A DNA stretch of 64,000 nucleotides from Pseudomonadales bacterium. Lineage in GTDB: Bacteria; Pseudomonadota; Gammaproteobacteria; Pseudomonadales; Pseudohongiellaceae. The DNA lies in contig JAJECW010000027.1 of the NCBI GenBank assembly GCA_022821865.1, forward strand, positions 1 to 64,000, written 5' to 3'. A model generated the notes under the pieces. The model ran no database searches, had not been told where the DNA came from, and worked only from the letters and a program-made list of their open reading frames with translations. Position numbers and translations under genes: made by a program. Shown one piece after another: positions 63,864 through 64,000 of the stretch. Every line of letters begins with the position of its first letter. Within the stretch, counting starts at the first letter, position 1.

Positions 63864-64000
63864 CTAATCAGGCAAAGCCATGGCCGTCAACCTCGGCCCG
63901 GTCTGCAAGATCACGTATTGCCTTCCTTCGTGGGTCCAGGTGCTCATGCCGTAGCGGCTGCGTTCGGGGACTTCGGCTTCGGCGAGTTTTTCGCCGGTGG
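63864..64000 (-). CDS. PQQ-dependent dehydrogenase, C-terminal end (start outside window)
   Basis: The minus frame from the right edge reads TGEKLAEAEVPERSRYGMSTW then THEGRQYVILQTGPRLTAMALPD and stops at 63864. GEKLAEIELP-like and EGRQYIVVQ..RLTALALP-like blocks match the C-terminus of quinoprotein glucose/alcohol dehydrogenases with PQQ beta-propellers. The substrate cannot be told from this fragment. Confidence 0.75.
   Translation of the reverse strand, partial: TGEKLAEAEVPERSRYGMSTWTHEGRQYVILQTGPRLTAMALPD

Overview
The window reads as a GC-rich chromosome segment of an uncultured-type gammaproteobacterium. The support is glmU directly before glmS, a ybbA-ybbP pair divergent from tesA, an E. 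coli-like complete S10-spc-alpha ribosomal block (rpsJ to rplQ with secY and rpoA), RhlB, zinc-free 101-aa S14, and a dTDP-rhamnose cluster. Species cannot be named from the sequence. Abundant palindromic repeats, an IS, a MITE and several broken genes indicate a repeat-laden, actively decaying accessory genome, as in some symbionts or marine lineages (inference).

Layout. 1-2580: cell-wall precursor genes glmU (5' cut by the window edge) and glmS. 2999-12787: a defence island with visibly lower GC: a SIR2-HerA pair followed by a small KTSC-domain gene, a DNA methyltransferase with a perfect palindrome in its promoter, a convergent PD-(D/E)XK endonuclease-like gene split by a 1694-bp IS with a 6-bp target duplication, a PaiB-like gene, and an AbiEi/AbiEii-like type IV toxin-antitoxin pair. 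12914-21180: RpiR regulator, acyltransferase-like gene, DUF4105 (Lnb-like) membrane protein, then a four-gene sugar-oxidation cluster (DUF1080 hydrolase/lyase, GMC dehydrogenase with its small Tat subunit, Gfo/Idh/MocA oxidoreductase) that fits 3-keto-glycoside metabolism. 21218-24771: outer-membrane barrel and methyltransferase genes embedded in repeat families A and B. 24822-30998: exported protein, glycosyltransferase, epimerase and rfbA-C-D-B for dTDP-L-rhamnose. 31185-36513: ubiX, a PPi-type phosphofructokinase, then a very AT-rich four-gene operon of unknown exported/membrane proteins bounded by ~145-bp direct repeats, with a broken SLOG gene and a duplicated 3' end of the phosphofructokinase gene. 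36653-45243: membrane protein, pdxH, MORN protein, ybbP-ybbA/tesA, a TA-flanked MITE, an IS remnant, moeB, rhlB. 45575-60685: S10-spc-alpha ribosomal genes, interrupted by repeats and by a terminator-like hairpin after rpsJ, and with an unusual AT-rich C-terminal extension on L15. 60711-64000: broken DUF4143 ATPase gene, DUF429 protein, AAA ATPase, another broken gene and the C-terminus of a quinoprotein dehydrogenase.

Three structured repeat families stand out. Family A is a ~150-bp chain of five hairpins whose stems show compensatory changes between copies; four of five copies lie 50-110 nt upstream of a same-strand gene start, two of them inside the S10 operon. Family B is a ~160-bp palindromic element that supplies the C-termini or stop codons of neighbouring genes. 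Family C is another multi-hairpin element, tandem between rpmJ and rpsM and also upstream of rpsJ. The strongest candidates for something undescribed are the AT-rich operon, repeat family A, the SIR2-HerA-KTSC arrangement and the L15 extension.
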